From NCBI RefSeq assembly GCF_029227915.1, contig NC_079882.1:19466001-19530000 (forward strand): a stretch of 64,000 nucleotides of DNA, written 5' to 3'. The stretch is from Hydractinia symbiolongicarpus (lineage: Eukaryota > Cnidaria > Hydrozoa > Anthoathecata > Hydractiniidae). A model generated the notes under the pieces. That model ran no database searches. It saw nothing but the letters and a program-made list of their open reading frames with translations, and had not been told where the DNA came from. The translations under genes were made by a program, and so were the position numbers. How positions within the stretch are numbered: position 1 is the first letter of the stretch; each line of letters begins with the position of its first letter. Positions 1 through 25,802 of the stretch are shown here, in pieces.

Positions 1-62
1 GTTACGACAGCCGACAGTTTTTGTTACGACAGCCGACAGTTTTTGTTACGTCAGCCGACACT
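1..62. repeat. Short tandem repeat at window edge
   Basis: About 2.7 copies of a 22-bp unit containing TTACGACAGCCGACAG; the third copy has a change (TTACGTCAGCCGACA). It probably continues beyond the left edge of the window. No coding function is seen. Confidence 0.85.
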
Positions 63-2649
63 TCTGATAACATAATAATTTTGGTTTATATTTGGTATGC
101 ATTGTTCATATTTTGTCGCCTACATCTTTTGTGTATTATAAGAACAAACCATGAAGGTTTATTTTGATGAAATCTTCGCTACTCTTTTCTGCTTAATCGT
201 AGAATGGTCCCCTGCTCCCCCCGTAATGAAAAATTCCTACTATTTCGACCCCAACCCCTACAATTAAGAACAAAAGAGTAAAGAAAAAATTAAACTTAAT
301 GGCTTTCTATCAAAAAAAAATTATCAAGAAATCAAGAGGATGTTGTGTACCAAAGTTTGAACATTTATTTCAGCTTAAGAACTTTCCGAAGGCTTTCTTA
401 TAGTTCAGTGTTCTTGTAAAAAAAATATGTAACTTCTGTGCAATATATAAGCTATATATTTCTGTTGCCAGGCAACGTTTTAGACTTGCTGGCTAAATAT
501 TTTAGACCTAAAGTGATAAGTGATCTATATTCACCAATTCTATTTTATTTTTATATTTTTTTTTTGTCTCCAACATTGTGTTTTACAATTTTTACCAGAA
601 AATACGAATCAACTTCGTTTACAGGAACACACTTTATAAACAGTTTATAAACAGTAGTAGTGGATAACGATATTTGCAAGCAACTTTCAGTGGTCACATT
701 TACCATCGTAAACAACCATCTTACTCCTTTTTAAAGCTTATAGAAAAACAAAACTTTTAATAATTTACTAAAATTCACATGAAGTCCGCTACTTTGTGTT
801 TGCGTGCAAATGCTAGAGTTTAAAACCGCGATAATATTATTTTCTTAAGTCAGCGACTAAATCGGTGTTAGTTTTTTATCGTGTATTGCTCGTACTGAGG
901 TTGCATGTTTTATTATCGTGTGTGAACTTGAGGAAGAAAAAGGTGCAAAGAATGCTAAAAACACCTCTCTTCTTTTTGAAAGCCTTTACGAGAATCACAA
1001 ATCCATGGCGAAACCGGCGAAAATGGAGATTTTGTAGCGATGAGCTTTGGAAATCTTGAAATGTAACTAAAGTATCTGATCTTTTGTAGTTGTAAAATGG
1101 AGAAAAAAATAAACCAGAGGTTTTATTCAACCAAGAAAGGTATGTTCTCTCGTATTTACAAGGATAGTCCACATTTCTTTTTTAAACTTGCTTCATAATA
1201 ATTCCATAATAAGTTTTACTTTGATATGTTAATCATTGGTGCCAAGTTTTATGTTTTGCTATAAAAAACACAAAATCACTTCTCTGTTCATTTTGTTGTA
1301 CTTTGTTGTGTTTTTGTTGTGTTTAAAAATTTGCATTCTAACAAAATACATACAGTATTAACAATAACCTATTTTAATGTCCAATTTTATTACGGAAATC
1401 ACGGGTGGCATTGAATAGCGTTAAGCTAGGGCGACACGAGGGACTTAAAAAGTCCTATCGTGTCCCGTAACCAAAAATGTTCTGCAAATTACACCATATT
1501 TTTGCACAAATTTTAACATTTTTACCGAAAAAATTCCTGCGAAAACAATAAGGTAGTTTTTTTATACATGAAAAATAGCACATTTTAACTACTTACGTGT
1601 TATTATTGTCGACGGATTTTTCACATATACAATTCTTCTCTTTACGTATTTACAAGTTGTACGTGATGAGGGAAATGTCCATTCAACCTTGTAAAATATT
1701 TAGTAAGTTTAAAAAGCCATGTTGCAACTGTCTCATTAATGTTCACGTAATCAAAATGGCCGAAATAAGCATAGTTTGATATTTTCAAATATTTTCACCA
1801 TTGTAAAAAAGTTATTTATACTTTGCGCTCTGCTGTGATTTTAGAAGTTTGGTTTGCAAGGATAAAAGACAATGGTTGGATTCAACAAAAAAGCATAAAG
1901 TAAACACAGAACTGAGTTAAGTTGTAATCTAGAAAATAAGATTTCTAGAAGTTAATATTTAATAATCCTTTTCGTCAACAACACAAACTTAATAATCTCT
2001 TTGATGAAAGAACTGTGAAACTGATGAAAACATGTCAGTAAAAATCTACAGTTTAAATTTTTTTAGTTCCAGCAACAGAAAGTTCTTGGATTACAGAGGG
2101 GTGGGTGAAAGGCGACCGAAAATATTCAAAAGTTTAAGGGGTTGTTTATGCGGGGAAAAGCTAAAAGTCGGAGAAAAATTCAAATTAATCAAACGATTAA
2201 AATTCCAAATACGAAAGCTGAAATAAAAGGACACAAAATCTATATTATTATCTTGCTATAAGAACAGTAACAGTAAAGCAAATATTACATCATTTATATA
2301 AAAATCGTACAGCCATTCATTTATTTATACATTTTTGACGTCATAATCTATTTCTTCATTTCATCATGCAATTACAAATTCTGCATATAAAGAATTTATA
2401 TCTAACTAGTAGGTATTATGAGAAATTATATGCGTGAGCAACTTCGCCATGAATAAATTATACTTTAGCCTGTAAACAATGCAGGAGAAACAAATAATAT
2501 TTCAGTTTATCTAGATCTTTCCTGCGCTTAGTACTGGAAGCTATTATGGGACTCGTTTACTTTGGGGACCATTTCAAAACTTTCTGACACAATTGCACAA
2601 AGATGAAAAATGTTCACAATAAGAAAATTTTGAAAACAATAACTAGTTT
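63..2649. other. Intergenic sequence, no gene seen
   Basis: AT-rich sequence with only short, low-complexity ORFs and no recognisable protein. Its right part lies downstream of the FAM91A1 stop codon and must include that gene's 3' UTR; the minus-strand AATAAA-type hexamers near 2320-2330 are candidate polyadenylation signals. Confidence 0.5.
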
Positions 2650-17026
<14,377 letters not shown>

Positions 17027-17349
17027 CTAAAAAGTAAAAAAAAAATTAACAATAACTATGTTATATCCACTAGCATTTGCAAAAGAAAAAAGAACATCAT
17101 AAACTTTCAGGCAGTCTAATATGCATACTGTTAAAGTTTTAAATTAAAGTTTTCAATTAATTTTTACTTCTTGCAAATAGGGGATACTTACTGAAAAAAA
17201 TTATGTTGCATATGCCATGCTACAAAGAAGATTACAACAATTTTATAAAAGACTTCATTTTCAGTGTTTAAAGTTCAAGTTTAGCCAAACTAAAACATCA
17301 TGACTACTTAATTAATTCTGCCCAATATAGCTTTAGAATCATAAAAAAA

Positions 17350-17386
17350 CATTATCATCATCATTATCATCATCATCATTACCATT
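17350..17386. repeat. (ATC)n microsatellite
   Basis: An imperfect run of TCATCATCATTATCATCATC units. The pyrimidine-rich stretch that follows (about 17400-17680) has a different texture from its surroundings and may be part of a dispersed repeat, but I recognise no element in it. Confidence 0.7.
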
Positions 17387-18464
17387 CTTGACTTAACATC
17401 CATCATTAATATACCCCACGCCCCTCTTTCAATCTCTGATCTAGACTGTGTTAGATCTAATCTCAAATTCCTCTACATCAAGTCTGTCCTTATTACCTCC
17501 TGCCAAGTCATTCTTGGTTCACTTGTGTACTTTGCCTCAGGAACTATTGAATCTCTACACTTTCTTTATCTGCATAGAATTCCATGAAACACCATGGCAC
17601 TGGCTTGCACCCACATATGTGCAAATGCTATCCAGGCAAACTATTTATTGTACACATCGCTATTTAAAGTTATGAGTTCACCTACAAAGCTATTTTAGAA
17701 CATTTATCTTCTCTACTTACAATTTAAACATTGAGCATTATTTATTAAAACTTGGTTTGCATCTTCTTGTGGTTTTACAACTTCCAATTTTATTTTCGAG
17801 TATAATTATAATATTATTTACATGTAATCACATGTATTCATATAAATTCTGAACTGTATAAAAAATGCTTGCATGAGAATTATTTCAAACCTCTTTTTCT
17901 TTGCTCAAAAGAGAAAAATGATACGCAATTATCATACGCAAAATATGTTTCGGCATTGCTCATTTGTAATTTAATTTTTGCAACAAGCCCCTGAGTGGCC
18001 TGTTTTATTTTTAATACAACGTAAACACATGCTACTATACATAAATCTGTTGCACATTCTCCTTTGTTCTCACAAAAGAATAGTTATAGTCTTTCGGTAT
18101 TAGTCTTTAAGTAAAGAAATTTTCCAAAACTTCATTTGTTAAAAAACACAGCGAAAAATGGCTTTGACAGCAAAATAAAATAAATGACTCTTGGTTTTAC
18201 AATTGTTACAGAGAAAAGATAACCCCAGTAAAAAGATAGTTTAGGGCTAGGTTAAGGGGCGGATTAACACCACAAACAAAATGGTAGACCATCACAGTGA
18301 ATACAACGTGGTACGATGCAACCTCTCTCTTCGTTCAGTGTTTTAATGTAATCCTGCAGTATATATTTGCTTTAAGTTACTTCCTACAATAAGGCAGTGT
18401 TTTGTAAATATATTTAACACTTTGACATCACTTAAGGGCTCTATAAAGTGAATTAAAAAATTAA

Positions 18465-18506
18465 AATAATAATTTAGCCTCTGATCGTAAGTATTCAAAT
18501 GAGATT
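18465..18506 (+). repeat. DIRS left inverted terminal repeat
   Basis: Matches the reverse complement of 22362-22403 almost perfectly over 42 bp, with core TAGCCTCTGATCGTAAGTAT. The adjacent ATTCGGCTTCCGTAAATT recurs inverted at about 22550-22569, in the loop of the hairpin to the right of the element. Confidence 0.85.
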
Positions 18507-18711
18507 CGGCTTCCGTAAATTACCTCTTTCGATTTCGTAAACAAATGTGAACGGACGCGAAGGGCCAAGTGCTCGAGTAGACACGTTTAGGTATCTTTTG
18601 TATTGATACATAGCTAAGTGATATAAACTAAATGAGTTTATAGTGCTGGTGTTAGGTTAGGATAATTCCTCTAGTGTTTATTCTTTTTACTAATTATTCG
18701 GTTTAAGAATA

Positions 18712-19779
18712 ATGCAACACGAAAGCGACGATCCCATGCTCCCACAGCACAGCAAAAATGGCGACCATGACTTCACCTTACAGGACCCCGAACACCCTGT
18801 TCCTATCCCCGTGGACTGCACAGGTATCGTAGACCAAGTCGTATCCATCGTATCCGAGCGACAAAAGGCCGAACTAAGTCGAATACACGACACACTGGCC
18901 AGCATGAACACCTTTATGGCAAGACTTAGCCACCTGACAGACCCTATTGTCCCAGAGGGGACCCGGTCTAGTCTTAATCCTAGCCCCAATGTTCCAGATG
19001 GAACTCTGGCTAGCAAATCCAGTACCCAACAGGAGGAAGAAAGAATATCTATCACTGGTTCAAACCTCTGGTTTAGATCCACGCGCTCAGAATCGCCTTC
19101 TTCCAAAGATGAAGCACCAGAGCATTCTAAAAAGGGTACCAAAGAGCCAGCCCAAGAGTACTGGCAACAGTCCACTGATGACTATGAAGAGGACAGCAAG
19201 GCCTCGGGACCAGAAGTCACGTCATCAGTGGCATGTGCTGCCAAAGTGTTTTGGCAAAAAAGGCTCAAGGGTGATGTTCTCAAGCGGAAGTTAGAAACAG
19301 CAGCAATTCCATCAAACTGCAACTTTCTACTCCCAAAGAGAACAAACACCGAAATTTGGAAAACACTTTCCAATTTTCACAGGTCCACTGACGTTAAGAT
19401 GCAGGACATCCAAAACATGCACTCAGCGTCGGTTACTATGCTTCTGAAAGCTTCATCTACGTTGGTGGAGAAATCCGGTGATGCCAACGCAGACACAAAG
19501 GGTCCGTTAAACGACCTTAAGGATGCCATGACCCTCGCTGGTAAGACCTCCCAGCTGCTAAATCAGGTCAGGCGAGACTTAATTAAGCCTTCCTTGCCAA
19601 AAGAGTACGTAGCCTTAGCTACAGAAGTGGAAGAGGATTCCGAATGGCTGTTTGGTTCCTCCGTCTGCGAAAGGCTTGCGAAGCTGAAAAAGGAGAACCA
19701 GCTCAAATCACTCCTGGAAAGAGGCCAAAAAAGAAGATTCGAGCCTTCATCAAACAAAGGGCCCTCTTACAAGCCCTAA
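18712..19779 (+). CDS. DIRS Gag-like protein (ORF1)
   Basis: A 355-residue ORF, the first of the element. The N-terminal third is acidic and polar; the C-terminal half contains a predicted helical region (STLVEKSGDANADTK, LNQVRRDLIKPSLPKEYVAL) and a basic tail, RGQKRRFEPS. This arrangement resembles the Gag-like ORF of DIRS elements, which is thought to package the RNA. There is no CCHC zinc knuckle, as usual for this group. It overlaps the RT frame by 136 bp (19644-19779), so RT would need frameshifting, reinitiation or an independent start. It is the only ORF of the element that still appears complete. Confidence 0.75.
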   Translation: MQHESDDPMLPQHSKNGDHDFTLQDPEHPVPIPVDCTGIVDQVVSIVSERQKAELSRIHDTLASMNTFMARLSHLTDPIVPEGTRSSLNPSPNVPDGTLASKSSTQQEEERISITGSNLWFRSTRSESPSSKDEAPEHSKKGTKEPAQEYWQQSTDDYEEDSKASGPEVTSSVACAAKVFWQKRLKGDVLKRKLETAAIPSNCNFLLPKRTNTEIWKTLSNFHRSTDVKMQDIQNMHSASVTMLLKASSTLVEKSGDANADTKGPLNDLKDAMTLAGKTSQLLNQVRRDLIKPSLPKEYVALATEVEEDSEWLFGSSVCERLAKLKKENQLKSLLERGQKRRFEPSSNKGPSYKP

Positions 19780-20981
19780 AAGAGGGCCAACTACCACAAT
19801 GGGCAATCCCAATCAAAGAAACCGTACCGCAGCCACAACAGCAACTTTTTCAAGCACACCAACAGGAAAAATTAATCCCTGAGGTAAGCGATACTGAGAC
19901 CCTAAAAGCTTTTCTAAGGTCAAAAGTTAAATATTTTAAACCCGGTTCTCTCAGGTTTCATTTTGATCAGTGGAAAGACATAACTACCGATGGGGAGATC
20001 CTCCAGACAGTGTCTGGTTTGCAAATTCCAGTAAACGAGATGCCCCAAACCCCATATCGGACATACCCCCTAGATAGAAAAAAGAAACTCTTCATTGACG
20101 AAGAAATACAAAGCCTTTTGGGGAAAGGTGTAATAAGGTTGAGCAGTCGCGAACCAGGCGACTTTATCTCACCCATATTCGTCACCGAGAAATCAGACGG
20201 TGGGTTCAGGCTCATCCTAAACCTCAAAAAACTCAATGTACACATTGAGAAAAGAAAGTTTAAGATGCAAACCTTAACGTCCATTCTTCGATTAATCCAA
20301 AAGGACATGTATCTGGCAAAACTTGATATCAAGGATGCATACTATAGCATACCAATACACAAAGAAAGCCAGAAGCTCCTAAAATTCGAACATGAGGGTA
20401 AGGTATACGTGTTCCTGGTACTCCCCTTCGGCTATACAGAAGGACCTCGTAAATTCACCAAGATAATGAAACCACCATTATCTAAATTAAGGAAGGAACA
20501 GGTCACCATTGCTGACTACATTGACAACTTGATCACTATGAACGTCAGTAAACAACAGTGCTGCAATAACGTACACAAAACCGTTGTTTTGTTAGATTCA
20601 CTGGGATTTACGGTCCACCCAGACAAATCCGAGTTCAAACCAAAACAAGTTTTGGAATTCCTTGGATTCGTCATCGATACAGTGAATACGACCGTCGCTC
20701 TCACCCCCAAAAAGAAGGCAGCCATAATCGATCTGTGTCAAGCAGTGACACAGAGAGAGAAGATAACAATAAGAACTCTAGCGCGATTAATTGGTAAGTT
20801 TACCAGCAGCCTTATTGGGGTACCACACGGTAGACTCTACTACAGATCTGCCGAAAGACTAAAAATTGAGTCCTTAAAAAAGAGCGCCGGAAACTTTGAT
20901 GTGCAGATCACATTAACCCCTACTGCCATGGGTGACATATCTTGGTGGAAGAATAATTTATGGGGTAGCATAGCCCAATAG
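19644..20981 (+). pseudogene. DIRS reverse transcriptase, active site altered
   Basis: A 445-residue frame with a DIRS-like RT domain. Visible in order: the fingers stretch DFISPIFVTEKSDGGFRLIL, the palm A motif YLAKLDIKDAYYSIPI, the B-region FLVLPFGYTEGPRKFTKIM, and the C motif as DYIDN instead of Y-x-D-D. The second catalytic aspartate is encoded by AAC at 20526-20528, so polymerase activity should be lost. Thumb and connection follow (LEFLGFVID, IRTLARLIGKFTSSL, and SWWKNNL near the end). The frame stops at TAG before RNase H, which continues in another frame. The element is therefore immobile unless complemented in trans. Confidence 0.85.
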
Positions 20982-21180
20982 TTCGAGGCAACCCTCAGAT
21001 CAGTATATCCACGGATGCCTCAACAAGAGGTTGGGGAGCGTCAATGACACAAACCCACACAGGGTGTGAGTTTTCACTGGCCTAACCAACCATGGTTCAC
21101 AGGGTACTCTGAACTAATAATTAAAGAGATTCTTGTTTTACCTAGAATGGACCTATTACTGCTTCCACAGCAACTAAGTG
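20950..21180 (+). pseudogene. DIRS RNase H remnant
   Basis: After the RT stop, a shifted frame reads NPQISISTDASTRGWGA, the start of a DIRS RNase H domain with its first catalytic aspartate (TDAS). It breaks at TAA after CEFSLA. Downstream, WPNQPWFTGYSELIIKEILV and PLHPN correspond to the end of the usual RT/RNase H polyprotein. Most of the RNase H core is therefore deleted. Confidence 0.7.
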
Positions 21181-22177
21181 TCTTTCATCCACTGCACCCA
21201 AATCAAGTCTTCGGATAGCAATTGTCTCAGGGAGGCAATAAACCTAAAACAGTCATGTTCTGACGATCTTAAACAACTGCTCACTGCATCGTGGTCAGAA
21301 AAAACCCAATCCAGCTATAATCTCTATTTAAGGAAATGGCTGAAGTTTTGTAAAAGTGAAAAAATCCCAGAACCTTATGGGGCTAGTCATCAACAAGGTA
21401 TGGACTTCCTTGCTTTCCTTTTCCACGTAGAAAAGGCAAGTTATGGTTACATCGCAGCGGCCAGGTCAGCCCTGTCAGCTGTATTACCAAAGGATGCAGG
21501 AACAAGCTTTGGTAAGAACGAGGACGTTAGCAGACTAATCAAGGGAGTTTTCAAGCTACGTCCTTCCCTACCAAAACAAACTGTAATATATGACCCTGAT
21601 GTAATATTAAACTATATGACAACCTTGCCTGGTAACCAGCACCTGGAGTTAGAGTTCTAACGAAAAAACTAGCCACCTTGTTGTGCCTCCTGAGTGGCCA
21701 GAAAGCCCAGACAATAGGTGCCCTAAAGGTTAACTTTTGTCATCGATCTTCAGATATGTACACTTTCTACATCTCTACAATCATGAAGACAACAAAACCA
21801 GGCAAACATCAGGAACCTCTGCAATTCGAGAAGTACCACCTTGATAACCAGATATGTATAGTCCACTGCCTAGATGAATACCTGAGGAGGACAGACCTTA
21901 TACGAGAGAACCTCGAAAACCAACCAAGGAACTACTTCTCTCCTATGCATATCCCCATAAACCTATCGGAATCACCACCATTGCAAAGTACGTTAAAACT
22001 TTCTTAGGCTTGGCTGGCATCGATATTAAGACGTTCAGCACCCACCCAGAGGACATAGGCGTACCTATAAAGACAATCGCAAAAGCGGCAGGCTGGAGAG
22101 GCCTTAGCACGTTTGCAAAACATTACAAATTGCCCATAAGCAAGAACTTTGGGGACGCACTTCTTAAATGTTTATAA
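21178..22177 (+). pseudogene. DIRS tyrosine recombinase, frameshifted
   Basis: The N-terminal core-binding region is intact (WSEKTQSSYNLYLRKWLKFC, AAARSALSAVLPKDAG). A frameshift near 21650-21660 moves the catalytic domain into a second frame that reads LLCLLSGQKAQTIGALKVNF; the arginine expected in this box I motif is lysine. A second break near 21995-22010 leads into a frame with FLGLAGIDIKTFSTHPEDIG and AAGWRGLSTFAKHYKLPI. The usual H-x-x-R box (HSTRSA-like) is missing, although the nucleophile-type tyrosine in KHYK remains. The enzyme should be inactive. Confidence 0.8.
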
Positions 22178-22361
22178 ACACATTTACTTGCGTTAGATTC
22201 TGTATATATATATGTAATAGACATGTACCGTTATGGTACATTGTGGCATTGCCAGGAGTTATAACAGACAAACCATAAATATGTAGTTCTGTTTAATCAT
22301 ATACTGGTCCTTGCCCAGTTTTTACTAAACTGTTTGTTGAATCCAAAATAGGTGGCTTTGA

Positions 22362-22403
22362 AATCTCATTTGAATACTTACGATCAGAGGCTAAATTATT
22401 ATT
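22362..22403 (-). repeat. DIRS right inverted terminal repeat
   Basis: Inverted copy of 18465-18506. It is followed at once by the palindromic unit at 22402-22640, which carries diverged forms of the same sequence. Confidence 0.85.
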
Positions 22404-22640
22404 TACAAAATTAGACAAATGAAATGAAGTTTAATTAAAATAATAATTTAGCTCTGATCTAAGTATTCAAGTGCCCACCACCACTCCCCTAACACCTTTA
22501 GCACTATTATTCACTATTTTGGCCTTCACAATGGGTCTTTGAAGCAGGAAATTTACGGAAGCCGAATCTCACTTGAATACTTAGATCAGAGCTAAATTAT
22601 TATTTTAATTAAACTTCATTTCATTTGTCTAATTTTGTAA
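22402..22640. repeat. Long hairpin derived from DIRS termini
   Basis: Two nearly identical inverted arms of about 70 bp (22402-22472 and 22571-22640) flank a spacer of about 98 bp. The arms contain AATAATTTAGCTCTGATCTAAG, shortened here to a diverged version of the element's own terminal repeat, and the spacer ends with ATTTACGGAAGCCGAATCTC, which matches the inner side of the left terminus. It looks like a second, internally deleted pair of DIRS ends or a related non-autonomous hairpin element. Confidence 0.75.
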
Positions 22641-23319
22641 AAAATTGCATGCCAAAATTCTCTAATATGGATTTATAAATGCGATTTGTAGTATGCACAT
22701 TGTTTCCTTCCCAAAATTCTTTCAACATTGGTTGATGCAGCAGGGGATGCTACCTACAAATCTTTTATAAAAAACAAAAGCCTATTATATGAAATATATA
22801 TCAGTGAACAAAAAATCTACATATCCTTTCACCATGGTTAACCTAAAGCTCATTTTGGAACAAAAGCAAATGAAAAACCATTAGGTTATAAAAAAGTTGG
22901 AGGTTTATTGTACATTTTCAACTAGAAATCTCTGCTGACTTAGCAATTTAGATAATAAGTGAATATTTCATTTCAAAGGATTTCTTTGGAAAAGTTGCCT
23001 AAACATACAGAAGAATTCTTGCGTGACATGATTTGTTTAGTTTTTAGCTGTAAGCTCCTCTGTCTCGCATTTGTGTAGCAGAGGTAAAAATGCTACTGCT
23101 TGCTAAGAGGTCTTTTCCTGTAAATTTCTTTTCACAGAAAGATAGTTTATTATCGAGTGTAGCATATACCGTCTGTACGTGAACAAGTGAATTAATTATT
23201 ATTTTACTTTTCTCACCAACTTTCTCTGTTCACTGACAATTAAATTATCTTTTTGTACTGAACTTAAAATAAAGATTAAAAAAATAATAAAAGCAAGTTA
23301 AAAGAAGAAATTATGCTAC

Positions 23320-23322
<3 letters not shown>

Positions 23323-23351
<29 letters not shown>
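23323..23351. repeat. (TAA)n microsatellite
   Basis: About nine consecutive ATA/TAA triplets in an AT-rich intergenic stretch. Confidence 0.85.
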
Positions 23352-23355
<4 letters not shown>

Positions 23356-25245
23356 TTTAAAGTGGCTAGCCCAGAAAATCACAAAAACCTATAGTTAGTG
23401 GATTGTTTCCACTGGGGGCCAATATATACAGTCCCGCCTGAATGTAATGTTGCATGTACACGTATTTCACGATGTCGCGTAACGAAATCATGTTAACATA
23501 AAAAAATTTCATGTGTCTATTGTACTTTAGGACTTTAGGACTTTTTTGTTGAGCAAGCAGACATTATAAGATGGCAACAAGAGTTTCGATTGATAAGCGA
23601 AACGACTTTCCTTTTTCAGTTTTTTGAGTAATTATAGTAATATTTTATGCTCTTTTCGCATGTTGTTTACCATTTCTGCTGCCATCTTTTGCCTGTCGAA
23701 ATGCGCAGAAGTCTGGGAGCCACTCATACCGCGTCATAGTGAAATACGTCTATAGTCAAACCATACTGTTATGGTGGCAAGCAGAGTTTCCAGATTGTGC
23801 AGATAATCATGTGATTGATGCAAGAAGTAGACTAAAAATTGTCCTACTTAACCTAGTGTCCCTATTTTTTTTCCTGCTAGCAAATGCAAGAGCCAAAAGA
23901 ACTTACTGTTGAAAATGTAAACAAACGAATTCATCTATGGGTTCTCCCATGTGACTGAAGTATTTTTCAGGAGTGAAGTGACTATCCTGATAAAAAATTG
24001 CAGCTGAAAGCTATGTTTTTCTATCCTTTTGTAGCCCTGGTCATGTTTTGGTTTTTTACGAATAAATATATATACTTAGGTAGCTATATACCTGTTTCAC
24101 ACTTGCGGGTAGCCTAACCCAGGTGTATTGATTCTTAATATGCGCTTCAACTTCTGGATTCATCATTTTGACAACTTAATTTATGTTAAACTAAATAAAA
24201 GTTAAATTCAAAACTATTTTTTAAAAAAAATCCTGTGTCTGCCTTCTGTTTTTATTTCGAGAAGTAACCATTATGAATTTTGCCTTGTTTTCCCAAACTG
24301 CGAAAAAAAACTGGAAACGAGATTGTGGGACCGGACGGTGTGAGGTTGACAATCCTGCAGGAATCTTGGAAACTGCCTTCCACCACGATGCCAACCTTTT
24401 GATGAAATATTGCTCTAGCCGATTCATTGCATTCGGTAGAATTTACTCTCGAGCAGTTTGCGGTGACATGACGGTAGAGCCGAAGATAAGAAGTGCGACA
24501 GAAAATGATTTTCATGAGGCAGATTAACCTGAAAACATACCGTAAAACACCTAAAAATTAAAGAAAGGTCACGTTAACCAACCAAACAGGAACTAGCGCC
24601 TGTACTGGTTTTTAATAGGATAATGACAGACCCTAGGTTCAAGGTTGGTGTGTATCTCTCAGGAAATAGCAAGTCTTGAAATGGGTGTGACAAATGTTCA
24701 ACCTCCTCCCCAGGGTCTTGTGGCCCCTGAGCCGTTATTACGAAAGGCAAAGTGCCCTGGGAACGAGGTCGACCAATGTTAAATAAAATTACTTAATTGC
24801 GTTGCAGCTAGTTTCTTAGGGTCTGTTGCCTCCTTTTTTTGGATGTTGAAGGTGAAACGTTAGATCTGACAAGCACAACGCTAGTGAAAGATAGAAAGCC
24901 CTGGTAACAAGTTGAGGTTTTTCTTTAAATACTGGAAACGCTCATCAATCTGTTTTCAAATATTGTTTGCAATATGCGTTAAATCGCTCGAAATTTTTAC
25001 CCGCGTTGCACGTTTTTTAAAGGTGTTTAAACTACTTAGAAAAAAAGGGTTTGCGGAAAACACTTTTGCGGTTTACCGCAAAGTTTTCCTTTTGGCAGGA
25101 TAACGTTTGTGGCTTTAACTGATTTTTCATCTATTTCCGACCAGTTTTTCAGTTCAAAATTCTCACAGACAATTTCTAACCGGCACTTTTTTCACAAAGC
25201 GAGTATTTTGTTTAAGGCATTTTTTACTATGTTAAAGGAAAATGT

Positions 25246-25271
25246 AAGATAAGATAAGATAAGATAAGATA

Positions 25272-25302
<31 letters not shown>

Positions 25303-25303
25303 T
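25246..25303. repeat. (GATAA)n microsatellite
   Basis: About eleven perfect tandem copies of GATAA (equivalently TAAGA), about 500 bp beyond the 3' end of the oxidase pseudogene. Confidence 0.95.
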
Positions 25304-25802
25304 TTATTTTTTTACAAGAATCTAGTTTAAAACAAAATAAAAAAATAATCGTGAATAACATCAATATACTAAATAAAACGCTGACTAATCTAAATCAACT
25401 ATATAAATCGCGTGTCGTTTTCTATAGTTTCGTGTAAGTGTAGAGAAAAATCGGGCAACTCGAAGAAGACTTCATGTGAGTCTTGTCACCGAGAACCGAT
25501 GTAGAAAACTGGTTAATTCTCTAAATTAAAGCTTTCGATTTAGTAGAATAATAACATATTTTTTCTTATTATGTTTTTCAAGATATTTTTAAAAATATGA
25601 ATGAATTTCGTGTAAGGTTTTGATATTTGCTTTAACTTTATGTAATACAAGGTTAAACTTCTATGTCAATTTAAAGAGTTGGATTTACACAATCCTGCAT
25701 ATTTGACTTTCACAGAAAGAAAAAAGATAAATTTTGAAGTTTTTCGACTAATTTTGTTTATAAATGGACTTTAAAAAGTTCATCACTAAATTATTTTGTT
25801 GT

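Larger units (their letters stand above)
18465..22403 (+). mobile_element. DIRS-type tyrosine-recombinase retrotransposon, decayed
   Basis: A 3.9-kb element bounded by 42-bp inverted repeats (18465-18506 and 22362-22403). It carries Gag, then RT overlapping it in another frame, an RNase H remnant and a tyrosine recombinase. This gene order, the inverted termini and the absence of integrase and LTRs are the hallmarks of DIRS elements, which integrate by tyrosine recombinase rather than by a DDE integrase. No DIRS-type methyltransferase domain is visible. The copy is dead: the RT active site is changed, RNase H is frameshifted and mostly deleted, and YR is frameshifted and lacks part of its catalytic core. 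It lies just upstream of the first recovered FAM91A1 exon, so it sits either in that gene's first intron or in its 5' flank. Confidence 0.9.
22641..25802. other. Intergenic or intronic sequence, no gene supported
   Basis: AT-rich sequence with two microsatellites. Open frames at 24252-24527 exist on both strands but match nothing I recognise and have no splice partners. Either the missing FAM91A1 first exon or the 5' flank of the neighbouring pseudogene could lie here; I could not find a YPW-type FAM91A1 start. Confidence 0.5.

Noticed and set aside
17890-17970. Minus-strand MSNAETYFAYDN frame as FAM91A1 first exon
   Set aside because: No phase-0 donor and no similarity to the expected FAM91A1 N-terminus (HIR..YPW..LP).
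24221-24527. Overlapping ORFs on both strands
   Set aside because: Neither frame matches a known domain; overlap on both strands suggests chance in a less AT-rich patch.
25246-25303. CRISPR-like or regulatory GATA array
   Set aside because: A perfect five-base microsatellite without spacers; no CRISPR structure anywhere in this eukaryotic window.
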